NCBI RefSeq assembly: GCF_022828255.1
Contig: NZ_JAJQJW010000002.1
Span: 186,001-250,000, forward strand
Direction of reading: 5' to 3'
Length of the DNA: 64,000 nucleotides
From: Candidatus Nanosynbacter sp. TM7-075
Lineage (GTDB): Bacteria; Patescibacteriota; Saccharimonadia; Saccharimonadales; Saccharimonadaceae
The notes beneath the pieces are model-generated. The model saw only the letters and a program-made list of their open reading frames with translations, was not told where the DNA came from and did no database searches. The translations under genes were made by a program, and so were the position numbers. Positions 18,055 to 27,587 of the stretch are shown here, piece after piece; position 1 is the first letter of the stretch; the number at the start of each line of letters is the position of its first letter.

Positions 18055-20139
18055 TTAATCATCACCATCCACCGACGTGTGTGCGAATTTACGCTTGCCA
18101 CGATAAGCGAAGAAGCCGATTGTCAATAAATTAGCCACCAACAAGAATCCAACCAAAACCCACATACTGCCGCCGTAAAATGCGTTATCTAGCCCGCCCG
18201 AAATAGCCTGACGTAATGCACGAATCGAGTAAGTCATCGGCACTAGCGGATTAATTGCTTGGAAGAAGCCGTTGGCAGTTTGGATTGGGAATGTTCCTTC
18301 ACTGGATCCCAATTGGAGCACCAAAAGAACCATCGCTAGGAACCGCCCTGGATTGTCCAAAACAATCACCAAAAGCGACACAATCGACATATATGCAAAC
18401 GACGTCAGATAAATTGCCCCGATGAAATGCGCTGGATGCTCTGGAGTTAGCCCTAAGAAAAACACCATCACCAACATCAAAATTGTTGCTTGCATAAAGG
18501 CTGCCACGCCAGCCACCGAAGCTTTAGATAGCCACCAACGAATCGCACTTTCTTGCTCGGAAAAAGTTTTGCGGATCGGATAAATAACGTTCAGAACGAG
18601 TGCTCCAACGAACAAACTTAGCGACAAAACATACGGCGACAAAGCGTATCCATAGTTTGGAACATTACCTTTTTCGGTCATTTCCGACTTCACTGGATTT
18701 GCAATTTGCTGCTGAGTCGTAGCGCCAGTTGGTTGAATTTTTATGCGATTAGAGGCGTCCGCCAATTTATTCGCCAGCGTATCCGCGCCGCTTGCCAGTT
18801 GCGAAGTTCCATCAATTAACGCACCCGAGCGACTTTCTAATAAACTCGCGCCATTCGCCAATTTTTGGCTGCCCGATTTTGCTTCACTTAAGCCGTTTGT
18901 TAAGCTTGCCGAGCCCGCCAACAATTGATTATTCGCAAATCGCACGCTGTTATAGCCGTTAAATGCGGTGATTGCGTTTGGTGTCAATTGATTCACGCCG
19001 TTGTTCAATACAGAAACTCCAGCCTGAAGTTGCGTTTGTTGTGCTGATAGTTGCTGTTTTAGCGTTTGAAGATCTTCACGTAGCGTCCCCGTCTGCGCGA
19101 TAATTGCCTTAGTTTTTGTGAATGCTTGAGAAATATTGCTAATTTGCGACGAACTTATCGTCGTAGAATCGCTACCAGAAGCGGCTGCTTGCGTGCTCAA
19201 AGCCTGCAAAGTGCCACCCGCCGTCAACAAGTCGGACTCCGAAGCTCGCATTGTTTGCACCAAAGTTTGCGCGGTCGTTTCTACCTTGTTTTGTTGAGCC
19301 ACGAGCGCTGGCGATGGATTCCTCACGCTGGCGTTTAACTGATTTATGCCCGATTGCAATTGTTTCATGCCGTTAGATAATTGCGACAACTGAGATTCGG
19401 TCGGCAAATTGTTCGACAATTGCCCCAATCCCGCCTGCAATTTACGAGAGCCGTCGCTGAGTTGCGCTAATCCGCCAGTCAAGGATTGCTGATTTACCGC
19501 TAATTGCTTAACGCCGCCAACGTATGTTTGTGTGCCAGATTGCAATCGCCCTAATCCGTCGTGCAAAGTTGACGCGCCGTTAGCTGCCGTGTCCAGCCCT
19601 ATTCCAAGCTTGTCCAAATTCTCCAAGATTCCCTTAGCGTACGCCTGAGTGATTTGCTCAGACACCGAAGATTTGACCTTGGCGGCAGCTTGATTACTGA
19701 CTAGCGAACCGATATAGTTTTTCGCTGGCGTGGTCGTAAAATTAATAACCGCTTGCTGAGGTTCAGATTCGGTAATTGACGCCGCTTTCTGCGAAAAATC
19801 AGACGGAATAGTTACCACTGCATAAAAATGCCCGCTATTCACGCCTTCGTCTGCTTGTTGTTTACTGACAAACTCCCAGCCCAAATCGTGATTATCTTTC
19901 AGTTTTTTCTCGACAGATTCGCCGACATTCAGCGATTTGCCATTTAAGCTAGCGCCCTTATCTTCGTTCACAAACGCCACCGGCAAGTTTTTTGTTTGTC
20001 CGTACGGATCCCAAATTGAGCCTAGGAAAAATCCACTATACAAAATCGGGATAAACGAAATCACAGCCATAGATATCAGCAATATTTTATTACTAAACAA
20101 ATGTTTCCACTCGGCTCGTAACATCTTATTTTTAATCAT
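18055..20139 (-). CDS. YhgE/Pip-family ABC-2-type membrane protein
   Basis: 694 residues: first membrane segment at about 20-40, the YhgE/Pip N-terminal motif (GSIWDPYGQTKNLPVAFVNEDKG), a long extracytoplasmic helical region with repeated LxxGxxxLxxG heptads (about 190-470), and five C-terminal membrane segments of the ABC-2 permease type. Relatives include phage infection protein Pip and the EsaA-like component of type VII secretion. It overlaps the Rrf2 gene by 8 bp after a GGAGG site, so it should be controlled by that regulator. Substrate unknown. Confidence 0.9.
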   Translation of the reverse strand: MIKNKMLRAEWKHLFSNKILLISMAVISFIPILYSGFFLGSIWDPYGQTKNLPVAFVNEDKGASLNGKSLNVGESVEKKLKDNHDLGWEFVSKQQADEGVNSGHFYAVVTIPSDFSQKAASITESEPQQAVINFTTTPAKNYIGSLVSNQAAAKVKSSVSEQITQAYAKGILENLDKLGIGLDTAANGASTLHDGLGRLQSGTQTYVGGVKQLAVNQQSLTGGLAQLSDGSRKLQAGLGQLSNNLPTESQLSQLSNGMKQLQSGINQLNASVRNPSPALVAQQNKVETTAQTLVQTMRASESDLLTAGGTLQALSTQAAASGSDSTTISSSQISNISQAFTKTKAIIAQTGTLREDLQTLKQQLSAQQTQLQAGVSVLNNGVNQLTPNAITAFNGYNSVRFANNQLLAGSASLTNGLSEAKSGSQKLANGASLLESRSGALIDGTSQLASGADTLANKLADASNRIKIQPTGATTQQQIANPVKSEMTEKGNVPNYGYALSPYVLSLSLFVGALVLNVIYPIRKTFSEQESAIRWWLSKASVAGVAAFMQATILMLVMVFFLGLTPEHPAHFIGAIYLTSFAYMSIVSLLVIVLDNPGRFLAMVLLVLQLGSSEGTFPIQTANGFFQAINPLVPMTYSIRALRQAISGGLDNAFYGGSMWVLVGFLLVANLLTIGFFAYRGKRKFAHTSVDGDD

Positions 20140-20566
20140 GTGTAACCTCCTTTGCTACATCTTCCAGCGTCACAGTTTTCAAATACTCACTCCACTTTTC
20201 CTGCGCTTCAGAAAAAACCTTTTCTATCATATTCATGCCAATTTCCACCTGACGAGGACGCGATTGAAAAACTCTCTCAATAATTCCCTGAGGTTGGAAA
20301 AATGGCGATTCTCCTTCAATTGCAAGGACAACATCATGCAGCGTAACTTCGTTCATTTTTCTCGCTAAAATAAATCCGCCGCCAGTTCCCTGAGTTGAAG
20401 TGATTAGCTTTGCTATTACCAATTTCCGACTAATTTTCTTCAAGTACGTCGGCGAAACCAGCATCTTTTCTGCCAGCGCATCATTAGTTACCGGCGTCGT
20501 CCTTTTCGGATCCGCCAGAATTGCCATAATGCAACACGCTTGTTCAACAGCTCCCGATAATCTCAT
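20132..20566 (-). CDS. Rrf2-family transcriptional regulator
   Basis: About 144 residues from the ATG at 20566 (MRLSGAVEQA), which follows GAAAGGA; upstream codons in frame cross the promoter. The winged helix-turn-helix of Rrf2/IscR/NsrR is clear (LAEKMLVSPTYLKKISRKL, GTGGGFILAR). The loop that carries the Fe-S cysteines in IscR and NsrR has none, so it is not an Fe-S sensor. Cotranscribed with the YhgE/Pip gene, it is probably an autoregulator of this exporter. Confidence 0.9.
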   Translation of the reverse strand: MRLSGAVEQACCIMAILADPKRTTPVTNDALAEKMLVSPTYLKKISRKLVIAKLITSTQGTGGGFILARKMNEVTLHDVVLAIEGESPFFQPQGIIERVFQSRPRQVEIGMNMIEKVFSEAQEKWSEYLKTVTLEDVAKEVTHD

Positions 20567-20586
20567 ACAAATCCTTTCTCGACTTA

Positions 20587-20638
20587 GATATAATAGATAT
20601 CGACTATCCACTATACTACGTCTAGGAAACTTTTGCAA
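20587..20638 (-). promoter_or_regulatory. Promoter and candidate operator of the Rrf2-YhgE unit
   Basis: Minus strand: TTGCAA (20633-20638), 17 bp, TATAGT (20610-20615). Just downstream of the predicted start site is the dyad GATAT-N5-ATATC (20587-20601), well placed for repression by the Rrf2 protein encoded next. The operator assignment is inference. Confidence 0.55.
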
Positions 20639-20651
20639 GAAAATAGTCTAA

Positions 20652-21233
20652 TTAAGCGCCGCTATTATTCTTCACAAATTCCACAGCCTGAATAAAATCA
20701 TCAATTAAAGTCTGACGCATGCCGCCGTTATAAAGCGCAGCCGCCGGATGATATAACGGAATCACTACGAATTCGAGCTCGTGCAAACGCACTTTACGTG
20801 GATGACCGTGTTCTTTACCAATCTGCAATCCCGGAATAAACCCACCGCCGCTGTGCCGCCCTAAGGTCAGAACAGCCTTTGGCTGAATGATTTCTAATTG
20901 CCTGAGTAAATATGGCCAAAATTGGCGCTTTTCCTCTGGTAACGGGTCACGATTGTTCGGCGGTCGATATTTAACAATATTGGTAATATACACATCTGAC
21001 CGCTGTAAATTAGCAGATTTTAGCATTTCATCAAGGAATTTTCCCGCAGCACCAACAAACGGTTTGCCTTGTAAATCTTCATTCTTCCCTGGCGCCTCGC
21101 CAATAAAAATGATATCAGCATCAGGGTTTCCATCGCCCATAACTAATTGCGTCGCCTGATCCGCCAAATCCGAGCAAACCTTCTCTTTTACAATTTCTTC
21201 CGCCAACGCGTCCAATATAGCCTGCTTGTCCAT
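20652..21233 (-). CDS. Uracil-DNA glycosylase, family-4 type without Fe-S ligands
   Basis: 193 residues of the uracil-DNA glycosylase superfamily: motif [19 protein letters not shown]-motif [12 protein letters not shown], and the C-terminal HP motif (PLYHPAA). It removes uracil from DNA. Family-4 enzymes hold a 4Fe-4S cluster by four cysteines; here those positions are not cysteine (VKYRPP instead of VKCRPP, and RQFWPYL where a cysteine is usual), leaving one unrelated cysteine. The gene follows a terminator and an extended -10 (TGA-TAGAAT) 6 nt before the ATG. Confidence 0.9.
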   Translation of the reverse strand: MDKQAILDALAEEIVKEKVCSDLADQATQLVMGDGNPDADIIFIGEAPGKNEDLQGKPFVGAAGKFLDEMLKSANLQRSDVYITNIVKYRPPNNRDPLPEEKRQFWPYLLRQLEIIQPKAVLTLGRHSGGGFIPGLQIGKEHGHPRKVRLHELEFVVIPLYHPAAALYNGGMRQTLIDDFIQAVEFVKNNSGA

Positions 21234-21247
21234 ATCTTTATTCTATC

Positions 21248-21274
21248 AAAAAACGCCCCGCAAGGAACGAGGCG
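21248..21274 (-). terminator. Rho-independent terminator of the 21294-22217 gene
   Basis: Minus strand stem of 7 bp (CGCCTCG/CGGGGCG; 21254-21260 with 21268-21274), loop of 7 nt, then TTTTTT. It ends the upstream membrane-protein transcript immediately before the glycosylase promoter. Confidence 0.75.
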
Positions 21275-21293
21275 CTTCTGATATTTAGCAGAA

Positions 21294-22217
21294 CTATTTA
21301 TTTACCTTGTTTACCAGTATAGCTCCTAGGTTATTTAGCTCGTCCTTAATTTCGCCCTCTTCTGCTATTTTTTGTAGTCCCGAAGACCATTCGCGGGCAG
21401 TCTTCTGTATCGCAGTAAGAGTGTCGTAAAAATCACTGATATAGTTAGAGTCATATTTTTTGTAATCAGATTTCATTTCAGCAACTTTTGGCAACATTTC
21501 TTCAAGTTTTTCCAATTGAGCAGTAAAGTCCTTGACGAATTTCTTGTTGTGCTCGTTCTTGATATCGGCGTTTTTAAGATCCTGTCGAGCTTTCTTAACC
21601 GCACTCTCTAAGGTAGATATATTAGAGCTGTTGCTACTATCAGAAAAATCAGCTACTGCTGGAAGTATCTTTCCGTAAACTTCATCAAAAGCATCCACCG
21701 CAGAATCAAACTTACCTAGCTTATTTTTCAAAGCGTCATACTTCTCACGAACTTCTTTGTCACCAGTAATAGCCTTCATCTTGCCTAGCTCGCTTAACTT
21801 ACCGTCAACTTCATCCTTTGTGGAGGAAAGCTTTTTACGAGTAGACTCTAACGAAGACTTGGTTTCTGAAGTAGAAACATATGAAAGTGACGTCGAAGCT
21901 TTATTGTAAATTTCGATCGTATCGTTCACTTTGTCTACAGCAGCTTTATAATCCGCCTTGCTTGGGCCACCTAATAGCAAGACAGCCAGGACTACACCAA
22001 CGATAATTACGACTAATCCAATTATTCCGCCGATGATTCCCCACATGGCACCTTTGCTCATTTTCTTTTTTGGTGGCATTTGGTATGGAGTTCCCATGAC
22101 TGGTTGTTGTGGGAATTGTTGTTGTGGTTGAGGTTGCTGAGCCTGAGGCTGCTGTGGAGCCTGCTGGAATTGCGGCTGAGGCGGCACTTGAGGTTTGTTG
22201 TTATTACTATTGTCCAT
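21294..22217 (-). CDS. Membrane-anchored coiled-coil protein with Q/P-rich cytoplasmic tail
   Basis: 307 residues: a Q- and P-rich cytoplasmic segment (about 1-48), a strong membrane segment (about 55-82), then an outer domain of long helices rich in K, D, S and L that looks like a coiled coil. No family recognised. The order cytoplasmic low-complexity / one helix / extracellular helices resembles the 39469-40080 protein. A GGAGG site precedes the ATG. Surface structural or adhesion role is a guess. Confidence 0.8.
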   Translation of the reverse strand: MDNSNNNKPQVPPQPQFQQAPQQPQAQQPQPQQQFPQQPVMGTPYQMPPKKKMSKGAMWGIIGGIIGLVVIIVGVVLAVLLLGGPSKADYKAAVDKVNDTIEIYNKASTSLSYVSTSETKSSLESTRKKLSSTKDEVDGKLSELGKMKAITGDKEVREKYDALKNKLGKFDSAVDAFDEVYGKILPAVADFSDSSNSSNISTLESAVKKARQDLKNADIKNEHNKKFVKDFTAQLEKLEEMLPKVAEMKSDYKKYDSNYISDFYDTLTAIQKTAREWSSGLQKIAEEGEIKDELNNLGAILVNKVNK

Positions 22218-22256
22218 AAAATTTCCTCCTAAAATTACGCTTTCGCTATTATATAT

Positions 22257-24374
22257 TTATAAACCAATCATCGTCAAATTAATCTTACCACGCTCGTCAA
22301 TTCCAGTGATTTTCACGCGAACAGTTTGCCCTTCTTTCACGACATCAGTCACTTTTTCAACTCGATGTTCTGCCAATTTCGAAATATGAACCATTCCGTC
22401 AACACCAGGAAGTATATTCACAAACGCGCCAAAATCTTTAATACCGACAACTTTACCTTCGTAAATCTTGCCAACTTCTGGCTCCTCAACCAGACTCTTA
22501 ATCCAGTTCATCGCCTTTTCAATCGACGCGCCGTCTGGGCTAGCCACAGTAATCAAACCATCTTCCTTAATATCAATCTCAGCGCCAGTTTCCGAAGTAA
22601 TCTTATTGATCGTCTCGCCGCCCTTACCAATAATCACGCCAATCTTATCTGGGTCAATCTTAATCTTCTCAATTCGTGGCGCATACGGACTAAGCGACTC
22701 ACGAGGCCCCGGAAGCACACTAAGCATATGTTCCAAAATATGTGCACGCCCCGCCTTACTCTGCTCAATCGCTTGACGTAAAATCGCCACCGGTAGTCCA
22801 TGAACCTTCATATCCATCTGAAGAGCCGTAATACCCTTTGAAGTTCCAGTTACCTTAAAGTCCATATCACCAGCAAAGTCCTCAGCATCAGCGATATCAC
22901 TCAACACATACGGAGTATCGCCGTCCATCATTAGACCCATCGCAATTCCACTCACTGGAGCCGAAATTGGCACACCGGCGTCCATCAACGCCAAACAGCT
23001 AGAACAAGTCGCCGCCATCGAAGTTGAACCGTTCTGACTCATAATTTCTGTCACCGAGCGAATAGCGTATGGAAAATCCTCTTCAGTTGGCAAAACTGGG
23101 AGCAAAGCACGTTCCGCCAAGTATCCGTGACCAATTTCACGTCGACCTAGACTGCCCATTCTCTTGACCTCGCCAACCGTATAGCCCGGCGCATTGTAAT
23201 GATGCATATAACGTCGCTCACCGTCGGTAATCTCCATAGTGTCAATCAATTGCGAATAACTAAGCGGCGCCAAAGTCACAATATTCATTCCCTGGGTCAC
23301 ACCACGCGTAAACAAGCTGGAACCGTGAGCGCGCGGCAAGAATCCAACTTCCGAGCTGAGCGGACGAATCTCGGTCAATTGTCGACCGTCAGGACGAACT
23401 CGTTCAGTAACAATTCCCCGACGAACATCTTTATGCAGAGCCAGAGTAAACGCTTCGTCGTAATCGCCACGAACTTCGCTATATTCTTCCTCGTCTAGTC
23501 CCAATTTTTCCGCCATCGCCTCATGGAACTCAGCGCGAATTTCGCTTATCATTTCATTGCGCTCTGGATATGGACGACGGATTTTCTCACCAAATTTCCC
23601 ATCAGCCCACGCGTTAACCGTTTGCTGAATTGATTCGTCTGGCAAAATTAGATCATATTCCTGCTGTACTGGCGCAACTTTTTCCGCCAATTCGCGTTGC
23701 AAGGCAATCGCTGGCTGCATCATCTGGTGAGCCCACGCCATCGCATCAACAATAATGTCCTCCGAAACTTCTTTGGCGCCAGCCTCGACCATTGTTATAC
23801 CACTTTCAATACCAGCCACGACCAAATCGAGATCTGACTTTTCGCGTTCTTCCGGAGTCAAAAACGCCTTAAATTCGCCGTTCACTCGACCCACGCGCAA
23901 ACCAGCCACTGGACCATCAAACGGCGTGCCAGTTAACATTAACGCACTAGACGCAGCGATCATCGCAATTACATCTGGACGGAAACTCGGATCCATACTC
24001 AAAACAGTCGCGACGACTTGAATTTCCTGTCGATAACCCTTCGGGAAAAGCGGACGAATCGGACGATCAATCAATCGACCAATCAGCACAGCTTCATCGC
24101 TTGGGCGACCTTCGCGCTTAATAAATCGGCTGCCAGAAATCTTACCCGCTGCATAAAATTTTTCTTCATAATCAATTGACAATGGAAAATAATCCAATTG
24201 CACTGGACGCGGACTAACCTGAGCGCTACCCAAAACTACAGTGTCGCCATAGCGCACCAAAACGCTACCAGTCGTCCTAAAACCGACGCGATTCACTTCT
24301 AAAGTCAGCGGCCGACCACAAAAATCAGTGGTAACACTAAAAATCTCCTTGCCGCTTGGATTAATAATTGCCAT
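22257..24374 (-). CDS. pnp: Polyribonucleotide nucleotidyltransferase (PNPase)
   Basis: 3'-5' phosphorolytic exoribonuclease, 705 residues, with two RNase PH domains (GSAQVSPRPVQLDYFPLS; EITDGERRYMHHYNAPGY), a helical linker, KH (PDKIGVIIGKGGETINKI) and S1 (GKIYEGKVVGIKDFGAFVNILPG) domains in the usual order. It degrades mRNA with RNase J and Orn, also encoded here. A leader of about 95 nt precedes it. Confidence 0.97.
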   Translation of the reverse strand: MAIINPSGKEIFSVTTDFCGRPLTLEVNRVGFRTTGSVLVRYGDTVVLGSAQVSPRPVQLDYFPLSIDYEEKFYAAGKISGSRFIKREGRPSDEAVLIGRLIDRPIRPLFPKGYRQEIQVVATVLSMDPSFRPDVIAMIAASSALMLTGTPFDGPVAGLRVGRVNGEFKAFLTPEEREKSDLDLVVAGIESGITMVEAGAKEVSEDIIVDAMAWAHQMMQPAIALQRELAEKVAPVQQEYDLILPDESIQQTVNAWADGKFGEKIRRPYPERNEMISEIRAEFHEAMAEKLGLDEEEYSEVRGDYDEAFTLALHKDVRRGIVTERVRPDGRQLTEIRPLSSEVGFLPRAHGSSLFTRGVTQGMNIVTLAPLSYSQLIDTMEITDGERRYMHHYNAPGYTVGEVKRMGSLGRREIGHGYLAERALLPVLPTEEDFPYAIRSVTEIMSQNGSTSMAATCSSCLALMDAGVPISAPVSGIAMGLMMDGDTPYVLSDIADAEDFAGDMDFKVTGTSKGITALQMDMKVHGLPVAILRQAIEQSKAGRAHILEHMLSVLPGPRESLSPYAPRIEKIKIDPDKIGVIIGKGGETINKITSETGAEIDIKEDGLITVASPDGASIEKAMNWIKSLVEEPEVGKIYEGKVVGIKDFGAFVNILPGVDGMVHISKLAEHRVEKVTDVVKEGQTVRVKITGIDERGKINLTMIGL

Positions 24375-24649
24375 AAATCCTCTCTTTCTCGCAAAGACAG
24401 TAACAGGTGCGTGCTGGTTTACCGGTCAACACACCACACATCCATCACCGTCTGCGGGTTATATTCGCGTATTTTATTATATCACAGCGGTGTGCGCTTT
24501 ATAGGCTTTATAGAAAGCCAAAACTAGACACAATTCACTCTGAAAATCAATCTCCTTTGATGAACGGCAGCTCACCATACAATACACGTTACATTTGCTC
24601 CTATAGCGCCTGGCCTAACCGTTTAACTCTGTTTGCTGCTTCGTATTTC
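24375..24649 (-). promoter_or_regulatory. pnp leader and promoter region
   Basis: A 275-bp stretch without a supported gene. On the minus strand it has an extended -10 TGA-TATAAT (TATAAT 24476-24481) about 100 bp before pnp. The leader contains a GGTGTG...CGCACC imperfect stem that could be the 5' structure used in PNPase autoregulation elsewhere. Nothing recognisable between 24490 and 24649. Confidence 0.45.
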
Positions 24650-25839
24650 CTACAAATCAGCCAGCTCTTTAGCGTCCGGATCTTCGCCACGCAATACGGC
24701 GTGAACACGCTTATCGGCCTTATAGGTTGCCGGAATCTCTCCTAGTGCTTTTAGGACATTCTCTGGGCTTGAAGGCCTATACGGCGAGACGGGGGGAGCA
24801 ATGACTATATCCCTTGTCTCGGGGTGCGCCAATATCCGAATAGCGACATCAGTAGCGGCTCGAAGATAGTGTGGTGAATCTGTAATGATGCTGATAGGAT
24901 GTTCTTTATTGCGCTCTAGGACACCTAGATCTAGTAGTTCTTTGATCTGACTATCACTCGTTGGCCGTGGAACACCGCGCTTTCTCGGCACCGCAACAGC
25001 ATTTAGCAATGTTGCACGAGTACCATCGAGCAAGTGATACGTTACTAAGACATTTTCTCGATCCGGAACACCCGGTATACTTGGCTGGTTGTCGCTAGGT
25101 GCAGTCTCCTCAATACCATTCTCCCAGTCAATTAAGCCATGCCTATCAAAGTAAGCCTCAAGACCCAGTCGTCCAATAGCCATCTCCGTGGCGAATGCTT
25201 CATCCCAACTACCAGCCTCAACCTTTTTGCGTAGCTCATCCCGCAGCCAAGGTGATTTTTCCTTGAGCCTATCCATGTCAACACCGCCAAGCGATCTTGA
25301 TACTGCCGCCAAAATGGCATCAGGATCTTTTTCGGTTGGTATACTATTCCAGCGCTGACGCTGTCCAACTAGTAAATACGTGTCCTGAACAGCGATATCT
25401 CGTGGATTTTTACCTCGCGCAGCCTGTAGACGTTTTGGCATCTCTTCTGCTGATCCACCTAGAACAATACTACTACCATACTCTACGGTACTATCGACTC
25501 TAGAAAACGCATATCACCATAGTGTAGCTGTTCAGCCAACGGTCGCAACCTAGAATAGTTTTCCTCATTAACCCGTACCTTACCGTCGCCACCTTCCATA
25601 GTGCCATGCTGGACACCCATAAAGCGCGCCCACATGAAATCTCGCGAACCTGGCGCTAACTCACCACCACTTTCAATATCACTAGCAACTGCCTGCGCGG
25701 CTTCAGCAAATTGTTGGTTAGAACAGTCTGTTGCGATAACGCCTAATATATCAATTATGGTCTGGCGATTTCCTTCGCCAAGAAATTCTCTTTCTGGCAC
25801 CCAGAGTGGCTTATTGGGAAGTGTAGATTCTCTATTCAT
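24650..25839 (-). pseudogene. DUF218/YdcF-like gene split by a -1 frameshift
   Basis: Two open frames that look like one protein. The first (25839 down to 25483, 118 residues, starts MNRESTLP) stops just where the second continues in the -1 frame. The second frame has no ATG for the part carrying VEYGSSIVLGGSAEEMPKRL, the nucleotide-binding-like start of DUF218/YdcF proteins; the first ATG lies after that motif. Its C-terminal half has the paired DUF218 motif (IITDSPHYLRAA). A slip at the T-run (plus-strand AAAA at 25504-25507) would join them into about 390 residues. Mutation, sequencing error or programmed shift are all possible. YdcF-like proteins are envelope-associated. Confidence 0.55.
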
Positions 25840-25955
25840 AATGATTAATTATAACATAAAAATTATAATAATTCAACCCCAATTATCTAATACAACACAT
25901 TACTCCTATTCCCTACCATGATTATATCGTATAGGTATAGTGTTATAATTTACTC

Positions 25956-26564
25956 ATGTCACTTCAGCTAGATTCAGTAAAAAATCGCCAGAAAAGCTGG
26001 AAAAGCTATGTCTTAACTATAATCGCAATCTTAATGATTCTTGGTGGAGTTTATTTGCTTGCTCTCATCAGCACGCCCCTTATTTTGTCGCAAAACATCA
26101 ACCCAAAAGACAACCACACCACTCAGCTCATCACTAAAACTGAGAATAAAATTACCGAAAATCGACTTTACATACCGAAAATCGACATAAATTTGCCTTA
26201 TAGTACTGGCGGCGCCGAAACAATGGAACATGGTGCGTGGTGGCGTAAACCAGAAAACGGCAACCCAAAAGATGGCGGCAACTTTGTCTTATCTGCACAC
26301 CGTTTTATTATGGGCCTAACTCCTCAGCAGACGCTCAGAAAATCGCCTTTTTATAATATTGATAAATTAACTGTCGGCGATGAAATTATCATTGACTATA
26401 ACGGCGTGCGTTACAATTACGTCATCAGCGAAAAACAAAGCGTTAAACCAGATGCCATAGAGATCGAACAACGTACAGATCAGCCGCAATTAACTCTTTA
26501 TTCCTGCACTTTGGGCGGCGCAAACGACGGACGAGATGTGATTATCGCCAAATTGAAAAAATAG
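25956..26564 (+). CDS. Sortase (class D/E-like transpeptidase)
   Basis: 202 residues with one N-terminal membrane segment (about 18-42) and a sortase beta-barrel: catalytic histidine in LSAHRF, cysteine in TLYSCT and arginine in NDGRDVI. It cleaves sorting signals and anchors proteins to the cell wall or assembles pilins. No LPXTG-type substrate was seen in this window. An extended -10 (TGT-TATAAT) sits 6 nt before the ATG, so the mRNA is probably leaderless. Confidence 0.93.
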   Translation: MSLQLDSVKNRQKSWKSYVLTIIAILMILGGVYLLALISTPLILSQNINPKDNHTTQLITKTENKITENRLYIPKIDINLPYSTGGAETMEHGAWWRKPENGNPKDGGNFVLSAHRFIMGLTPQQTLRKSPFYNIDKLTVGDEIIIDYNGVRYNYVISEKQSVKPDAIEIEQRTDQPQLTLYSCTLGGANDGRDVIIAKLKK

Positions 26565-26576
26565 CCAGAACAACAA

Positions 26577-26603
26577 AAATCCCCTTTTCGTCAAAGGGGA
26601 TTT
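26577..26603. terminator. Terminator between sortase and rpsO
   Basis: Perfect 11-bp stem (AAATCCCCTTT, 26577-26587, with 26593-26603), 5-nt loop. On the minus strand it ends with a T-run, so it serves rpsO best; it also lies after the sortase stop. Confidence 0.8.
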
Positions 26604-26622
26604 AAGCAGTTTTTAACGTAAA

Positions 26623-26889
26623 TTATTTACGCAAACCTAATTTGGCAACAACTGCTTTGTAGCTCTCAAAATCAGTTCGCTCCAAATATTTCAGCAAACG
26701 CTTGCGCTTACCAACCATTTGGATCAAGCCGCGACGAGCCATGAAGTCGTGCTTATTCGCCTTCAAATGCTCTGTGACTTCTTTGATACGAGCCGTCAAA
26801 ACTGACACCTGAGCTTGTGGGCTACCGACGTCGTTTTTATTGACCTGAGTCAAAGCAATTGCTTTCGCTTTATTCTCTTTGCTAATCAT
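26623..26889 (-). CDS. rpsO: 30S ribosomal protein S15
   Basis: 88 residues, standard length: begins MISKENKAKAIA and has VGSPQAQVSVLTARIKEVTEHLKANKHD and RRGLIQMVGKRKRLLKYL, the S15 rRNA-binding core. It follows truB in the usual bacterial order but has its own promoter. Confidence 0.97.
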   Translation of the reverse strand: MISKENKAKAIALTQVNKNDVGSPQAQVSVLTARIKEVTEHLKANKHDFMARRGLIQMVGKRKRLLKYLERTDFESYKAVVAKLGLRK

Positions 26890-26898
26890 AGCTCTGTA

Positions 26899-26927
26899 AT
26901 TATACCAAGCTTCTCTGTTTTTTGCAA
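26899..26927 (-). promoter_or_regulatory. Promoter of rpsO
   Basis: Minus strand: TTGCAA (26922-26927), 17 bp, TGG-TATAAT (26899-26904). It ends 9 nt before the ATG, so the leader is only 2-3 nt; there is no room for the S15 autoregulatory structure known in other bacteria. Confidence 0.7.
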
Positions 26928-27584
26928 TTAGCTAGTAATCCCGAAGTCCGCCAGAGTCTTTGCCTGATCAATAGAATAGTCGGCAATTTTCGTACGACGC
27001 AAATTCTCGCAATACGCGCCCGTCCCTAATTTCTCGCCAATATCCACTGCCAACGTTCGAATATAAGTTCCGCTTGAAACGTGAGTTCTGATCTTTAATT
27101 TGGGATATTCGTATGCCAATAACTCCAATGAGTAAATTTCTATCACACGCTTAGGAATCTCAACTTGTTTACCTTCACGCGCCAATTTATACGCTCTTTC
27201 ACCGTTAATTTTTATTGCGCTAAAAATCGGCGGCGTCTGCTCAATTTTTCCCACAAATTGACTAATCACCCGCTGAATTTCATCCAAACTCGGCTCATAA
27301 TCAGACACATCAGTAATTTCGCCTTCTGGGTCGCCCGTAGAACTATTCTTGCCCAGAATAATTTCCGCCTCATACCACTTATCTAACTTAGTAAAAGTTT
27401 CAGCTTCGCGGCATTTCTTTCCAGTCACAATAATCATTAACCCCGTAGCAAACGGATCAAGCGTACCCGTATGGCCAACCTTCACTTTCTTTCCCGCCTG
27501 ATTAGATAAAACTCGTCGCAAGCGCGCTACCACCCCAAAGCTAGTCATTCCCTGAGGTTTGTCTATGAGAATCACTTCGTCCAT
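26928..27584 (-). CDS. truB: tRNA pseudouridine-55 synthase TruB
   Basis: 218 residues, the short form without a PUA domain. Motif II KVGHTGTLDPFATGLM carries the catalytic aspartate; KPQGMTSFGVV and SSGTYIRTLAVDIGEKL are also conserved. ATG at 27584 rather than the TTG one codon earlier. It starts 3 bp after the NrnA-like gene, with which it forms an operon. Confidence 0.95.
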   Translation of the reverse strand: MDEVILIDKPQGMTSFGVVARLRRVLSNQAGKKVKVGHTGTLDPFATGLMIIVTGKKCREAETFTKLDKWYEAEIILGKNSSTGDPEGEITDVSDYEPSLDEIQRVISQFVGKIEQTPPIFSAIKINGERAYKLAREGKQVEIPKRVIEIYSLELLAYEYPKLKIRTHVSSGTYIRTLAVDIGEKLGTGAYCENLRRTKIADYSIDQAKTLADFGITS

Positions 27585-27587
27585 CAA

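Noticed and set aside
22326..22781. A 151-residue frame opposite pnp
   Set aside because: It is antisense inside the strongly conserved pnp and has no recognisable domain or ribosome site.
24407..24745. A 112-residue plus-strand frame in the pnp upstream gap
   Set aside because: It has no ribosome site or promoter, mixed composition, and runs into the DUF218 gene on the other strand.
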